64,000 bases of DNA. Origin: JAJEAO01 sp963667635. Its GTDB lineage: Bacteria > Acidobacteriota > Vicinamibacteria > Marinacidobacterales > Marinacidobacteraceae. The notes under the pieces were generated by a model. The model did no database searches. It had not been told where the DNA came from and was given only the letters and a program-made list of their open reading frames with translations. Positions 52,492-61,183 of the stretch are shown in pieces; position 1 is the stretch's first letter, and every line of letters starts with the position of its first letter. Location of the stretch: positions 2,046,001-2,110,000 of the forward strand of contig OZ246946.1 in assembly GCA_965232015.1 (NCBI GenBank), given 5' to 3'. The position numbers and the translations under genes were made by a program.

Positions 52492-53495
52492 GGACGGACC
52501 TCGATCTCCACCTCGGTGGCCTCGTCCCTCCGAACAACCACGAGCCGGGTGAGGACCGTCACGCTGAAGTCCCGATCGGTGACCTGGCGGCTGAAGAAGT
52601 AGGCGCCCGCCGGGTGCGCGTCGGGAATGGGATTCACCCGGATCACGTAGCGACCGGGGACCAGGCCACCGATCTCGAACCTTCCCGTCGCATCGGCCCA
52701 ACCACCCACGGTGTGATCCGCCTGGGGTTCGAAGGCGGTCACGTGAGCGTGAGCGACACCGTCCCCGTCGCGACGGACGACGCCCCGGATGACGCCGGTC
52801 TCCCGCATCGGCCCCGGGTAGAGGACCGAAATGCCCGCGACATCGTCGTCGGTCAGCGTGCGACCGAGGCTGCTCATGGAGCCGAAGGAATAGGGCCACA
52901 TGACGGCGGATCCGAGGATCAGGCCATCTCCGGTGTCGCGTCCCACGTTGGAATGGCCCAACCCGAGGAAGTGTCCGATTTCGTGCACCAGCAGCGAGCG
53001 GTAATCCCAGCCGCCCCGCTCCGGCGTATCGGTCCAGTTGAACGCCGGATTCACCAGGATGTCCGACTCGCCGATGTGTCCGGAGCCGACGAAGTTGAGC
53101 CAGCTCGTCACCGAAAGCGTGGACTCCGAGAGTCCCAGTTCGCGCAGGTGTTCGCGGGTGGAGAACCCGATCGTGTTGGTGCGATCGAAGAAGTCGAACG
53201 GCCGCAGGTTCGTGAGCCCCTGGTAGCTGAGCGAGACGTCGGCCTGGGCCACCGCGCCCCAGGTGTCCGCGGCGGCGCGGGTCTCGGCTACGACCTCCTC
53301 GACGGTCATCCAGTTGTCGTCCCGGTTCGCCACCCAGTACGGCACGGCGTCGAGCTGCGGCGGCCACCGGAAGCTGGCGCCGCCGACGAGCTGGTAGCCG
53401 GACGCCGGGGCGGGCCCGCCCAGCGGGAAGGCGAACGCAAGGACGGTCGCGGCGACCAGCGGCCGCATCGGGCGCGAAGCGGTCGAATCTCTCAC
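52488..53495 (-). CDS. Secreted matrixin-type metalloprotease
   Basis: The product has ~335 residues. I take GTG 53495 as start; ATG 53468 is an alternative. A signal peptide (LVAATVLAFAFPLGGPAPASG) is followed by a metzincin catalytic domain with LVHEIGHFLGLGHSNVG, the HExxHxxGxxH zinc motif. SAVMWPYS is the methionine turn. The C-terminal ~100 residues form a carboxypeptidase-regulatory-like beta-sandwich (GVIRGVVRRDGDG, GLVPGRYVIRVNP). It starts 2 bp after the end of the preceding secreted-protein gene and overlaps the barrel gene, so three exported proteins form one operon. Confidence 0.85.
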   Translation of the reverse strand: MRDSTASRPMRPLVAATVLAFAFPLGGPAPASGYQLVGGASFRWPPQLDAVPYWVANRDDNWMTVEEVVAETRAAADTWGAVAQADVSLSYQGLTNLRPFDFFDRTNTIGFSTREHLRELGLSESTLSVTSWLNFVGSGHIGESDILVNPAFNWTDTPERGGWDYRSLLVHEIGHFLGLGHSNVGRDTGDGLILGSAVMWPYSFGSMSSLGRTLTDDDVAGISVLYPGPMRETGVIRGVVRRDGDGVAHAHVTAFEPQADHTVGGWADATGRFEIGGLVPGRYVIRVNPIPDAHPAGAYFFSRQVTDRDFSVTVLTRLVVVRRDEATEVEIEVRP

Positions 53496-53497
53496 CG

Positions 53498-54094
53498 TCA
53501 GTGGGCCGCGAGCGCGGCGCGGACGACCGCCGTGACTTCGCCGAGAGTGGCGGGCGGGGCCGGCGCCGATCGGACGGGAGCGCGGGCGTCGGGTCCGATC
53601 ATCGTGAGCCCGGCGAGCGAGCGGGAGAGCGTCCGCCGCCCGGTCGTCGGGTCCCGTTCCATCCGGAACTTCCCCTGCCCCAGCCCGAACACGGTCGGTA
53701 TGCGTCCGGCGCCGCCATCCGTGAAGACCAGGACCTCCTCGCCGACCTCGAAAGACGGCCCGCCCGCGATGACGAGGCGATAACCCTCGGCCTCTCCCCC
53801 GAGCACCCGCAGGGTCACGACGGACCCGCTCCGGCCCCCCTTGAGCCATTCGTCCACCTCGATGGTGACGAAGGTGTGGATGCTGGTGCGCCGCACGCTG
53901 AGCTGGCTGCGCACGCCGACGACGCGCCCGGTCAGGATCTGATCGGCGCGCTGCGCCATCTCACCGAGCGGAACGTATTCGACCGTCGAGGCCCTTGCCG
54001 CTCCGGGCCCGAAAAGACCCAGCGCCAGCGCGGCCGTGGCCAGGCCGGCGAGCATGCGGCCGGAGATCCCGGCGTCGGGTGGCGGGTGCGCCAT
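53498..54094 (-). CDS. Secreted protein of unknown function, first gene of the matrixin operon
   Basis: The product has 198 residues. A signal peptide (LAGLATAALALGLFGPGAARA) precedes a compact beta-rich domain (DQILTGRVVGVRSQLSVR, VVTLRVLGGEAEGY). Proteins of this kind are often found beside matrixin proteases, but I know no activity. An inhibitor or accessory role is possible. It starts an operon with the protease and the barrel protein. Confidence 0.65.
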   Translation of the reverse strand: MAHPPPDAGISGRMLAGLATAALALGLFGPGAARASTVEYVPLGEMAQRADQILTGRVVGVRSQLSVRRTSIHTFVTIEVDEWLKGGRSGSVVTLRVLGGEAEGYRLVIAGGPSFEVGEEVLVFTDGGAGRIPTVFGLGQGKFRMERDPTTGRRTLSRSLAGLTMIGPDARAPVRSAPAPPATLGEVTAVVRAALAAH

Positions 54095-54205
54095 GAGAAC
54101 AGGAAATTAGCAGAGGCATGGCGGGATGCAGCGCCAGACTCCAGTCCCCTGCCGACGCGCCGGCGGTGGCGGGCCGACAGGCTCTGATGAGCGGGGTTCC
54201 GTACC

Positions 54206-55189
54206 ATGGCGTCCGTGGGTCGAACAGCGGACGCAGGAACCGTTCGCGGGACCGTGGTCCGCGTCAGCCGCCGGGACGTGCTGGCGCGCATCACGTCGGC
54301 GGGCCGCACCCGGCGCGCGCGATGCGCGGTGGGAGGGCGGCTGTTCGGGCCAGGAGGCCGATCGCGCGCCGGGATCGTCGTCGTGGGCGACGAGGTCGAG
54401 ATCGAGTCGGTGGGCCGGCGGCGACGCGTCGTCGAGGTGCTGCCGCGGAGGAACGCGCTGCGTCGGGCCATGGGTCCGCCCGACCGACGGGAGCTTCGGG
54501 TGGTGGCCGCAAACCTCGACCGGTTCTTCGTCGTCTCGGCCTTCCGGGAACCACCGTGGCGCACCGGCTTCGTGGACCGCGCACTGGTCGTGGCGCACGA
54601 CGCCGGCGTGACCCCGGTGCTCGTGTTCAACAAGCTGGATCTCGCCCAGCCACCGGATCTCGACCGGCTGGACGCGGACCTCCGCCGCTACCGGGCTCTC
54701 GAACTCGGAATCCATCGCACCAGCGCGCTGACCGGCGAGGGGATCCCGGCGTTGCTGGAAGCGGCCGCCGCCGGACGATCCGTTCTCTTCGGGCACTCCG
54801 GGGTCGGGAAGACGGAACTGCTCTCGGCGCTGGGGATCCCCGGCCGGAGAAGCGGGTCGCTCGATCGCCGCGGGCGGGGACGACACACGACGACGAGCGC
54901 CGAGGCGCTGGAGCTGCCCGAGGGAGGAGAAATCGTGGATACCCCCGGCGTGCGCGCGCTCGGCATCGACGGTCTGGCTCGCGAGCAGGTGCGGGCGGCG
55001 TATCCCGATCTCGCGCCGTTCGCCGCGCGCTGCCGCTTCGCCGGCTGCGCCCACGACACCGAGCCCGACTGCGGCGTCAAGGCGGCGGTGGCCGCCGGGG
55101 AGGCCGACCCGCTACGCCTCGCGAGCCTCCTCCATCTCGGCGCCGAAGCGGGACGCGACCGATGGGGCGGCCTCTCGAACCCGGGCTGA
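54206..55189 (+). CDS. rsgA: Ribosome small-subunit biogenesis GTPase RsgA
   Basis: The product has 327 residues. An OB-fold N-terminus is followed by a circularly permuted GTPase with G4 NKLD (~139) before G1 GHSGVGKTEL (~195) and then G3 DTPGVRALG (~251). The zinc finger near the C-terminus has CRFAGCAHDTEPDC. It checks 30S subunit maturation. The 3' end overlaps that of the convergent hflX by 78 bases. Confidence 0.9.
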   Translation: MASVGRTADAGTVRGTVVRVSRRDVLARITSAGRTRRARCAVGGRLFGPGGRSRAGIVVVGDEVEIESVGRRRRVVEVLPRRNALRRAMGPPDRRELRVVAANLDRFFVVSAFREPPWRTGFVDRALVVAHDAGVTPVLVFNKLDLAQPPDLDRLDADLRRYRALELGIHRTSALTGEGIPALLEAAAAGRSVLFGHSGVGKTELLSALGIPGRRSGSLDRRGRGRHTTTSAEALELPEGGEIVDTPGVRALGIDGLAREQVRAAYPDLAPFAARCRFAGCAHDTEPDCGVKAAVAAGEADPLRLASLLHLGAEAGRDRWGGLSNPG

Positions 55190-56854
55190 CGGCGGGCCCG
55201 GGCGGCGCATCGGGATGAGACGGGCGACCGACTCGAGGAGAGCATCGAGCCCTTCCCCCGTTCGGGCCGACACGCAGTGGGTCTCGACCCCGGCGAGCCG
55301 CCGCGGGAGGGCGGCGCGGGCCGCGGCGCCGAGTCGGTCCACCTTGTTCAGCAGAACCAGCCGGGGGATCTGGTGGAAGCCGAGTTCCCGAAGCAGCGCC
55401 TCGACCGCCCCGGAGCGCGCCTGGAGACGCCGCTCGCTCGCGTCCACGACCTGAAGGAGCAGCGACGCCGCCGAGATCTCCTCGAGCGTGGCCCGAAACG
55501 CCTCGATGAGATCCGGCGGGAGCTCATGGATGAAGCCCACGGTGTCGGCGAGCAGCACCTCGCGCTCCACCGGGACCCGAAGCCGCCGGTTCGCCGGGTC
55601 GAGGGTCTCGAACATGCGGTTCCCGGCGGGGACATCGCTGCGCGTGAGCCGGTTCAGCAGCGTGGATTTGCCCGCATTCGTGTAACCCACCAGAGAAACG
55701 ACCGGGAGCCCGCGCGCATCCCGGCGCCGCCGCCGCAACTGTCGGTGCGACGCGACCCGTTTCAGCTCGCGCTGGAGGCGCCCAATGCGTTGGCGCGCCC
55801 GCCGCCGATCCACCTCGAGGCGGGTCTCCCCCGGCCCGCGACCGCCGATCCCGCCGCCGAGCCGCGACAGGGACGTGTCCCGCTGAACGAGGCGCGGCAG
55901 CCGGTAACGGAGCTGCGCCAGCTCGACCTGGATCTTCCCCTCCCGGCTCGTGGCCCGCCGGGCGAACACGTCGAGGATCAACTGGCTGCGATCCAGGACC
56001 TTGAGGTCGGTGGCCCGCGACAGATTGCGGGCCTGAGACGGGGTCAGATCGCGCGAGAACAGGATCACGTCGGCGCCCCGATCCAGCGCCCGGATGACGA
56101 GCGCCTCCAGCTTGCCCTTCCCGACGAGAGTGCGGGGGTCGAGGCGCGCCCGGCGCTGGAGGACCGAGTCCACGACGACCAGTCCGGCGTCGCGCGCCAG
56201 CTCGCCCAGCTCGCGAACCGCGTCCTCGAGCCGAACATCGCCATCACCGCGGTCCGCCGCTCCCACGAGGATCGCCCGTCCGGCGAAGCGGCGGCCGGGC
56301 CGCCGTCGGGGCGTCAACCGGGCGAACTCCCGCTCGAGGTCCGCGATGAGCGCCGCGCAATCCAGTTCGAGGCCCCACGGCGGCGCCGGCTCGAGGAGCT
56401 GCCACGGCGCGTCGCCGTCGCGGCCATGGGGTCCCGGCGGCCGGAGGTGGGCGGCGTGAACCAGGCCCGGCAACCCGTCCTCGCGGACCGCGAGCGCCGC
56501 CATCAGATCGAGCCGAAGCAGCGCCAGGTCGGCGAGATCGTCTCGGGTCAGCGGCTCGTCATCGAGATGGGTGTGAACGCAGCGCAGGCCCCGCAGCCGC
56601 ACGCCGGCGGCGCGCTGACGCTTCAGATCCGGCAGCTCGATCCGGTGCGCGTCCCCGACGCCCACCCAGGTCACGGTTCCTTTCCGGTTCACGAGCACCC
56701 CGACCTGGCGCCGGATCCTCCGCGAGACCCCGGCGAGCTGCCGGGCGAACTCGCGCGTCACGAGCGCCGAGGGCGGGAGCCGCCGCTGGCCCAGCTTCTC
56801 GAGAACCCTCCGGTCCCGGGCCTTCAGGCCCGTCGTGTTGCCGGAGACCCGCAA
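55112..56854 (-). CDS. hflX: GTPase HflX
   Basis: The product has 580 residues, longer than typical HflX because of ~190 extra N-terminal residues. The HflX domain has LVGKGKLEAL and the glycine-rich GGGIGGRGPGETRLE. The G domain follows with G1 VGYTNAGKSTLLN, G3 DTVGFIHELP and G4 NKVD. HflX rescues stalled ribosomes and splits 70S particles. The N-terminal extension contains conserved-looking segments and may bind ribosomes or nucleotides, as in other long HflX proteins. It runs convergent with rsgA, another ribosome GTPase. Confidence 0.9.
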   Translation of the reverse strand: MRVSGNTTGLKARDRRVLEKLGQRRLPPSALVTREFARQLAGVSRRIRRQVGVLVNRKGTVTWVGVGDAHRIELPDLKRQRAAGVRLRGLRCVHTHLDDEPLTRDDLADLALLRLDLMAALAVREDGLPGLVHAAHLRPPGPHGRDGDAPWQLLEPAPPWGLELDCAALIADLEREFARLTPRRRPGRRFAGRAILVGAADRGDGDVRLEDAVRELGELARDAGLVVVDSVLQRRARLDPRTLVGKGKLEALVIRALDRGADVILFSRDLTPSQARNLSRATDLKVLDRSQLILDVFARRATSREGKIQVELAQLRYRLPRLVQRDTSLSRLGGGIGGRGPGETRLEVDRRRARQRIGRLQRELKRVASHRQLRRRRRDARGLPVVSLVGYTNAGKSTLLNRLTRSDVPAGNRMFETLDPANRRLRVPVEREVLLADTVGFIHELPPDLIEAFRATLEEISAASLLLQVVDASERRLQARSGAVEALLRELGFHQIPRLVLLNKVDRLGAAARAALPRRLAGVETHCVSARTGEGLDALLESVARLIPMRRPGPPSARVREAAPSVASRFGAEMEEAREA

Positions 56855-56882
56855 CCGCGCGCGTCGCTGACCGGAAGGCCGG

Positions 56883-58142
56883 TCAGCGGGAGGGGCCGGG
56901 AGACCCGGAACCGTCCCGCCCCGAACGGGCGTCCCGGAGCTGATCCAGCTTCGCCCGCGCCGCGATGTAGTTCGGATCGATGGAGATCGCGCGCTCGTAG
57001 GCGTCCATCGCGCCCTCCTCGTCGCCCATCTTCATCAGCGTCTCGCCGAGGAAGAAGCGGGCGTCCGCCATCTGCCGGTCCCTCGACATCGCCTTGCGGA
57101 AGTAGTCGGCCGCCTGCCGATAGTCCTTCTGGTGGTAGTGCAGCACCCCGAGGTGGTACTGGACGTAGGCGTTCGAGCGGTCGTACTGCGCCGCCGTCTC
57201 GAACTCGCGGATCGCGAGCCCGGTATCCCCGGTGGCGTAGTAGGCGCTCGCCAGGTTCGCCCGCGCCTCGGTGAAGCGCGGCTCGAGTTCGAGCGCGAGG
57301 CGGTACTGCTCGATGGCCTCGTCCACCCGTCCCCGGCGCTTGTAGGCCACCCCGAGGTTGTTCCGGGCGCGGTTGAAGTTGGGGCGGATCGAGAGCGCCA
57401 GGTCGTACATCTCGAGCTCGCGCGCCAGCGGATCGAATCCGCCCTGATCGGCGAGGGCCTCGGCGAAGTAGCCGTAGAGGAAGCCCTGGTTGTTGTAGAA
57501 GTTGGCGATGGCCTCGAAGTCGTCAATGATCCGCTGCCCGGCGTACTGCCGCTCGGGGGTCGCGGTGAAGTCCACGACGATGAGGTCCGGGCCGTCCTTG
57601 ACGCCCCCGGTGATGTGACCGCTGTTCACGATGACCTCGGCCTCGCGGGACACCGCCTCGATCGTGGTGACATCCACATAGACAGCGTCCACACCCACGG
57701 CCCGGGACATCCCCACGAACAGGTTGGTGTAGGCGAGGCAGTTCCCCCGCCCCTCGCGGAAGACCGCCTTCGCCGTCTTGTTCGAAAGCCAGTCGTAGGC
57801 GATCGAGCCACCGGTGTGATGCCGGATGGCGCGGATGATGGCGAGCATCTTTTCCCGGTCGGAGCGCAGGTTCTCGGTGACGCGGAACGCCAGCTCGCGG
57901 ATCTCGTCGTCGATCTCGAACGGGATCTCGACGCTCGCGAGAACTTCCGGCGTGATCCGGTGGTTCAGATCGGCGCGGATCTCCTCCACCGTCCACGTGC
58001 GCTTCGGCGCGGTGCCGCACGCGGCCGCAGCGCACACCGCCGCTCCGAGCATCACGGCGGCGAACCGGCGGCGCGGCGTCTCACGGATCAGACCGGAGCG
58101 GAACCGCCGTTGACGGACTGCAGAAGCCGGGAGAGAAGACAC
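56883..58142 (-). CDS. Lipoprotein with transglutaminase-like and TPR domains
   Basis: The product has 419 residues from GTG 58142. A lipobox (CAAAAC, residues ~36-41) predicts a lipid anchor. A transglutaminase-like domain contains GRGNCLAYTNLFVGMSRA (catalytic cysteine), later NSGHIT (histidine) and VVDFT (aspartate). The C-terminal half has at least five TPR repeats (for example NNLGVAYKRRGRVDEAIEQY). It may act as a periplasmic protease or scaffold; substrate unknown. Confidence 0.8.
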   Translation of the reverse strand: MSSLPASAVRQRRFRSGLIRETPRRRFAAVMLGAAVCAAAACGTAPKRTWTVEEIRADLNHRITPEVLASVEIPFEIDDEIRELAFRVTENLRSDREKMLAIIRAIRHHTGGSIAYDWLSNKTAKAVFREGRGNCLAYTNLFVGMSRAVGVDAVYVDVTTIEAVSREAEVIVNSGHITGGVKDGPDLIVVDFTATPERQYAGQRIIDDFEAIANFYNNQGFLYGYFAEALADQGGFDPLARELEMYDLALSIRPNFNRARNNLGVAYKRRGRVDEAIEQYRLALELEPRFTEARANLASAYYATGDTGLAIREFETAAQYDRSNAYVQYHLGVLHYHQKDYRQAADYFRKAMSRDRQMADARFFLGETLMKMGDEEGAMDAYERAISIDPNYIAARAKLDQLRDARSGRDGSGSPGPSR

Positions 58143-58275
58143 GATCAGCGAGTGTAGCGCGGCCCCGGGACCCGGTTTCCGGTTGCGGGGACGCTGCCCG
58201 AAGCGTATTCTTGACGGCTTCACGTTCGCAAATTCGGGCCGCTTCCGTCCCGCGGCCACCTTCGCCGGAGACGTC

Positions 58276-59844
58276 ATGACCAAGACCCCGAGGATCCTCC
58301 CTCCCCTGCTCGTCGGCGCGGCGCTGGTCCTCGGACTCACCGCCTCCGCCCTGGCCCAGAACGATCTCAGCCGCGGCGACCGGCGCTGGATGGAAGAGGT
58401 CAGCCCGATCATGACCGATCAGGAGCGGCAGCTCTTCCAGGAAATTGATCGCGACGATCGCGACCTGTTCCGGGAGCTGTTCTGGGCGCGGCGCGATCCG
58501 ACCCCGACGAACCGGACGAACGAGGCGCAGGACGGCTTCGAGAACTGGCGGAACCAGGCTGACGACCAGTTCGGCCGCCGGGGCCAGAAGGGCTCGGAGA
58601 CCGACATGGCGCTCGTCATGCTCCTGCTCGGCCCGCCGGACAACCGGGAGCAGACCGGTGGACGCGGCGGCGGTCCCGGCGGCGCCAGGCCGCCCGCGGG
58701 CGCGACCGGGAACAATCCGGTCGCCGAGGGTGGCGGCGCCCCCGGCGGCGGCGGCGGTCCCGGCGGCGGCGGCGGAGGCTTCGGCGGCCCCGGCGGCGGC
58801 GGCATGAAGTTCACCTACGTGCCCAACCCGGATCGCGGTCTGCCCGACGGGCTCGAACTCGAGTTCCGGATGACGAACCTCGGGATGCGCCTGATCCGGA
58901 ACGAGGAGATCGAAGCCGCCCTCGAGCGGTCCCGGCAGCGCCAGATCGCGTGGCCGAGCATCAACTACGCCCTGGACGAGGAAGGCAGACTCCGCGAGCT
59001 GGAGGATCTGTTCGATCCGAACAGCCCGGCCAAGCAGATCCTGAACGCGCTCCGCGACGGCGGAGAAACGAGCAGCGCGATCACGATGGATCCCGACTTC
59101 GCCTACTTCCGCTCGAACACGAACGACACCTACGTGGCGGCGGTGATCCGGATTCCGGACGCCTCGGGCGTCGCGGACCGGGTCCAGGTCTTCTACAGCG
59201 TCGAGGACGCCCTCGGAACCGTGATCGGACAGGCCGAGGAAGAGGTGGACCTGGCCCGCACCGAGGACGGCGGCGCGGTGATCGAGCTCCCGATGCAGAT
59301 GCCGGCGGGGCTCTACACGGTCCGGATCGGAGTGCGGGATCCGCGGAGCGAGGCCTACGGGACGATGAACATCGACCTGGAGTCGCCTGACTTCAATGCG
59401 GACACGCTCACCGTGTCCACGCTGGCCCGCTTCAGCGACGGCAGCCGGATCGAGGACTTCACTCCCGTGCCGGGCCGGGCGCTGCTCGTCGGCGGATTCC
59501 ACTTCATCCCGCGGGTTTCGCCGGTGTACGCGCCTGGCGACGCCTTCCGGGTGGTGTTCAACGCCTACGGGTACCAGGCGAACGGGGACCAGGCGAGCCT
59601 TTCCTGGCAGATCACCTTCACGAAGGATGGGACCCAGTACCTACGCTACAACCCGAGCGCCTTCCAGCTCGCCTCGGCCGAGCTCTCGATCGCGATCGTG
59701 GACGTGCCCCTCGCCCGTTTGTTCGCTGACGGCCGTCAGGAGCCGTTCGAGGCGGGCGACTACACCGCCGAGATCACGATCCGGGACGCCCTCGGCGAGC
59801 AGTCGGTCACCGAGGTCGTCGAGTTCCAGGTCTCCGGTTCCTGA
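58276..59844 (+). CDS. GWxTD-type secreted protein with Gly/Pro-rich insert
   Basis: The product has 522 residues. A signal peptide (LPPLLVGAALVLGLTASALA) precedes the GWxTD-type domain: RRWMEEVSPIMTDQERQLF, FWARRDPTPTNRTNEAQDGF and ETDMALVMLLLGPPD. The eponymous tryptophan is replaced (GSETD rather than GWxTD). Residues ~135-175 form a Gly/Pro-rich insert encoded by a run of GGC-type codons. A long beta-rich C-terminus follows. GWxTD proteins are characteristic of Acidobacteriota and Gemmatimonadota; function unknown. Confidence 0.8.
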   Translation: MTKTPRILPPLLVGAALVLGLTASALAQNDLSRGDRRWMEEVSPIMTDQERQLFQEIDRDDRDLFRELFWARRDPTPTNRTNEAQDGFENWRNQADDQFGRRGQKGSETDMALVMLLLGPPDNREQTGGRGGGPGGARPPAGATGNNPVAEGGGAPGGGGGPGGGGGGFGGPGGGGMKFTYVPNPDRGLPDGLELEFRMTNLGMRLIRNEEIEAALERSRQRQIAWPSINYALDEEGRLRELEDLFDPNSPAKQILNALRDGGETSSAITMDPDFAYFRSNTNDTYVAAVIRIPDASGVADRVQVFYSVEDALGTVIGQAEEEVDLARTEDGGAVIELPMQMPAGLYTVRIGVRDPRSEAYGTMNIDLESPDFNADTLTVSTLARFSDGSRIEDFTPVPGRALLVGGFHFIPRVSPVYAPGDAFRVVFNAYGYQANGDQASLSWQITFTKDGTQYLRYNPSAFQLASAELSIAIVDVPLARLFADGRQEPFEAGDYTAEITIRDALGEQSVTEVVEFQVSGS

Positions 59845-59900
59845 ACCCGACAGCAGAGCCGACTCCGGGCGCCGGACCGACGACACCGAGGCCGCGGCCC

Positions 59901-61133
59901 TTGTCTCCCCGACCCCGCCGGTGGATGAAGGCCGGCGCGGTGGCCGTCGGCGTCCTGATCGGCGGGGTCACGGCCACGATGGTGGCCGGACTTTCCGGCT
60001 TCCCATCGGTTCGATTGCCCACTCCCGCCGCCGCGCTGCAGCGGGACGTGTATCAATCGCTCGAGGTGTTCCACGGGGCGCTGATGCTCGTCCGCGAGCA
60101 GTACCTGGAACCGGTCGAGGCGGATACGCTCATGGACGGCGCCATCCGCGGCCTGTTCGATGCGCTCGACGATGACAGCACCTATCTGAGCGCCGAGGAG
60201 GCCGAGCGCTACCGCCGGAGCGGCGAGTTCCCGGCCTCGATCGGAATCGGCCTCGAAAAGCGCTACTACATCCATGTGGACGACATCCTGCCTGGATCGC
60301 CCGCCGAGGCGGCCGGACTGGAGGAAGGGGCGGCGCTCGTTTCGATCGCCGGGCGCGGCACCCGCGATCTCCGGATCCCGGCGGCCCGGCTGCTGCTCGA
60401 GGGAGCGTCCGGGAGTCCGGTGGAGCTGGAAGTGAGGAACGAGGCCGACGCCGACTCGACGACCATCGTCGTGGAACGCGCCGTCCTCCCGCCGCCCCCG
60501 GTGGAGACCACCCTCGACGGCTCGGTCGCGACCCTGCGCATCCGGCGCTTCCACCCGGGCGCCGCAACCGAACTGGGGGCCGCGATCGCGGGCGTTCGGG
60601 AGGCGGGGGCCGACGCCATGGTGCTCGATCTGCGCGAGAGCCGCGGGCTGGACGTGGACTGCGGCGCGGGCGTCGAGGCGGCCGCGCTGTTCACCGTCGG
60701 AACCGGCGCCCGACTGGCGCGGCGGGGCCCCGGCGGACGGGAGGAGGAAACGCTCGCGGAGATCCCGCCCGCCGCAGCGGATCACGGCTGGAGCGGCCCC
60801 CTCATCGTGCTGATCGCGGAGGACACCGTGTGTCCCGGCGAAGTGCTCGCGGCGGCCCTCACGGAGCGGCCCGAAACCGAACTCCTCGGCCGCCGGACCG
60901 CCGGACGGACCGGCGTTCCCGAGCTCGTGGAACTGCCGGCCGGCGACGCCCTGCTGCTCACCACGTCGCACTACCAGACACCGGACGGCGAAGACATCCT
61001 GGGAGTCGGCGTGGCTCCGACACGGAGCGTGAGCGACCTCGAAGAAGAGCTCGGGGTCGGGGTTGCGGAGCTGGATGAGGAGGATCCGTGGATGGACCTC
61101 GCGGTCCGGTACCTCCGGCGCCCGCCGGGTTAG
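59901..61133 (+). CDS. S41-family (C-terminal processing) protease homologue with altered catalytic residues
   Basis: The product has 410 residues. It has a membrane anchor or signal (AVAVGVLIGGVTATMVAGL), a helical N-domain with LFDALDDDSTYLSAEEAE, a PDZ domain (~115-190, DDILPGSPAEAAGLEEGA) and an S41 core. In active enzymes the core has SASASE and, 25 residues after the catalytic serine, a lysine. Here the matching strings are TVCPGE (residues ~309-314) and GRTG, so serine is cysteine (~311) and lysine is arginine (~336). It is probably inactive as a Ser-Lys protease. It lies 56 bp after the GWxTD gene and 50 bp before mltG. Confidence 0.8.
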   Translation: MSPRPRRWMKAGAVAVGVLIGGVTATMVAGLSGFPSVRLPTPAAALQRDVYQSLEVFHGALMLVREQYLEPVEADTLMDGAIRGLFDALDDDSTYLSAEEAERYRRSGEFPASIGIGLEKRYYIHVDDILPGSPAEAAGLEEGAALVSIAGRGTRDLRIPAARLLLEGASGSPVELEVRNEADADSTTIVVERAVLPPPPVETTLDGSVATLRIRRFHPGAATELGAAIAGVREAGADAMVLDLRESRGLDVDCGAGVEAAALFTVGTGARLARRGPGGREEETLAEIPPAAADHGWSGPLIVLIAEDTVCPGEVLAAALTERPETELLGRRTAGRTGVPELVELPAGDALLLTTSHYQTPDGEDILGVGVAPTRSVSDLEEELGVGVAELDEEDPWMDLAVRYLRRPPG

Positions 61134-61183
61134 CTGGACCGACCCGCCGCCCGGATCGGATCCGCCGGCGGCCGCGGGTCTCG

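Noticed and set aside
58680..58804. GGC-rich run treated as a phase-variation tract like the poly-C sites
   Set aside because: It is a triplet-structured Gly/Pro linker in one continuous frame; length changes by whole codons would not switch the gene off.
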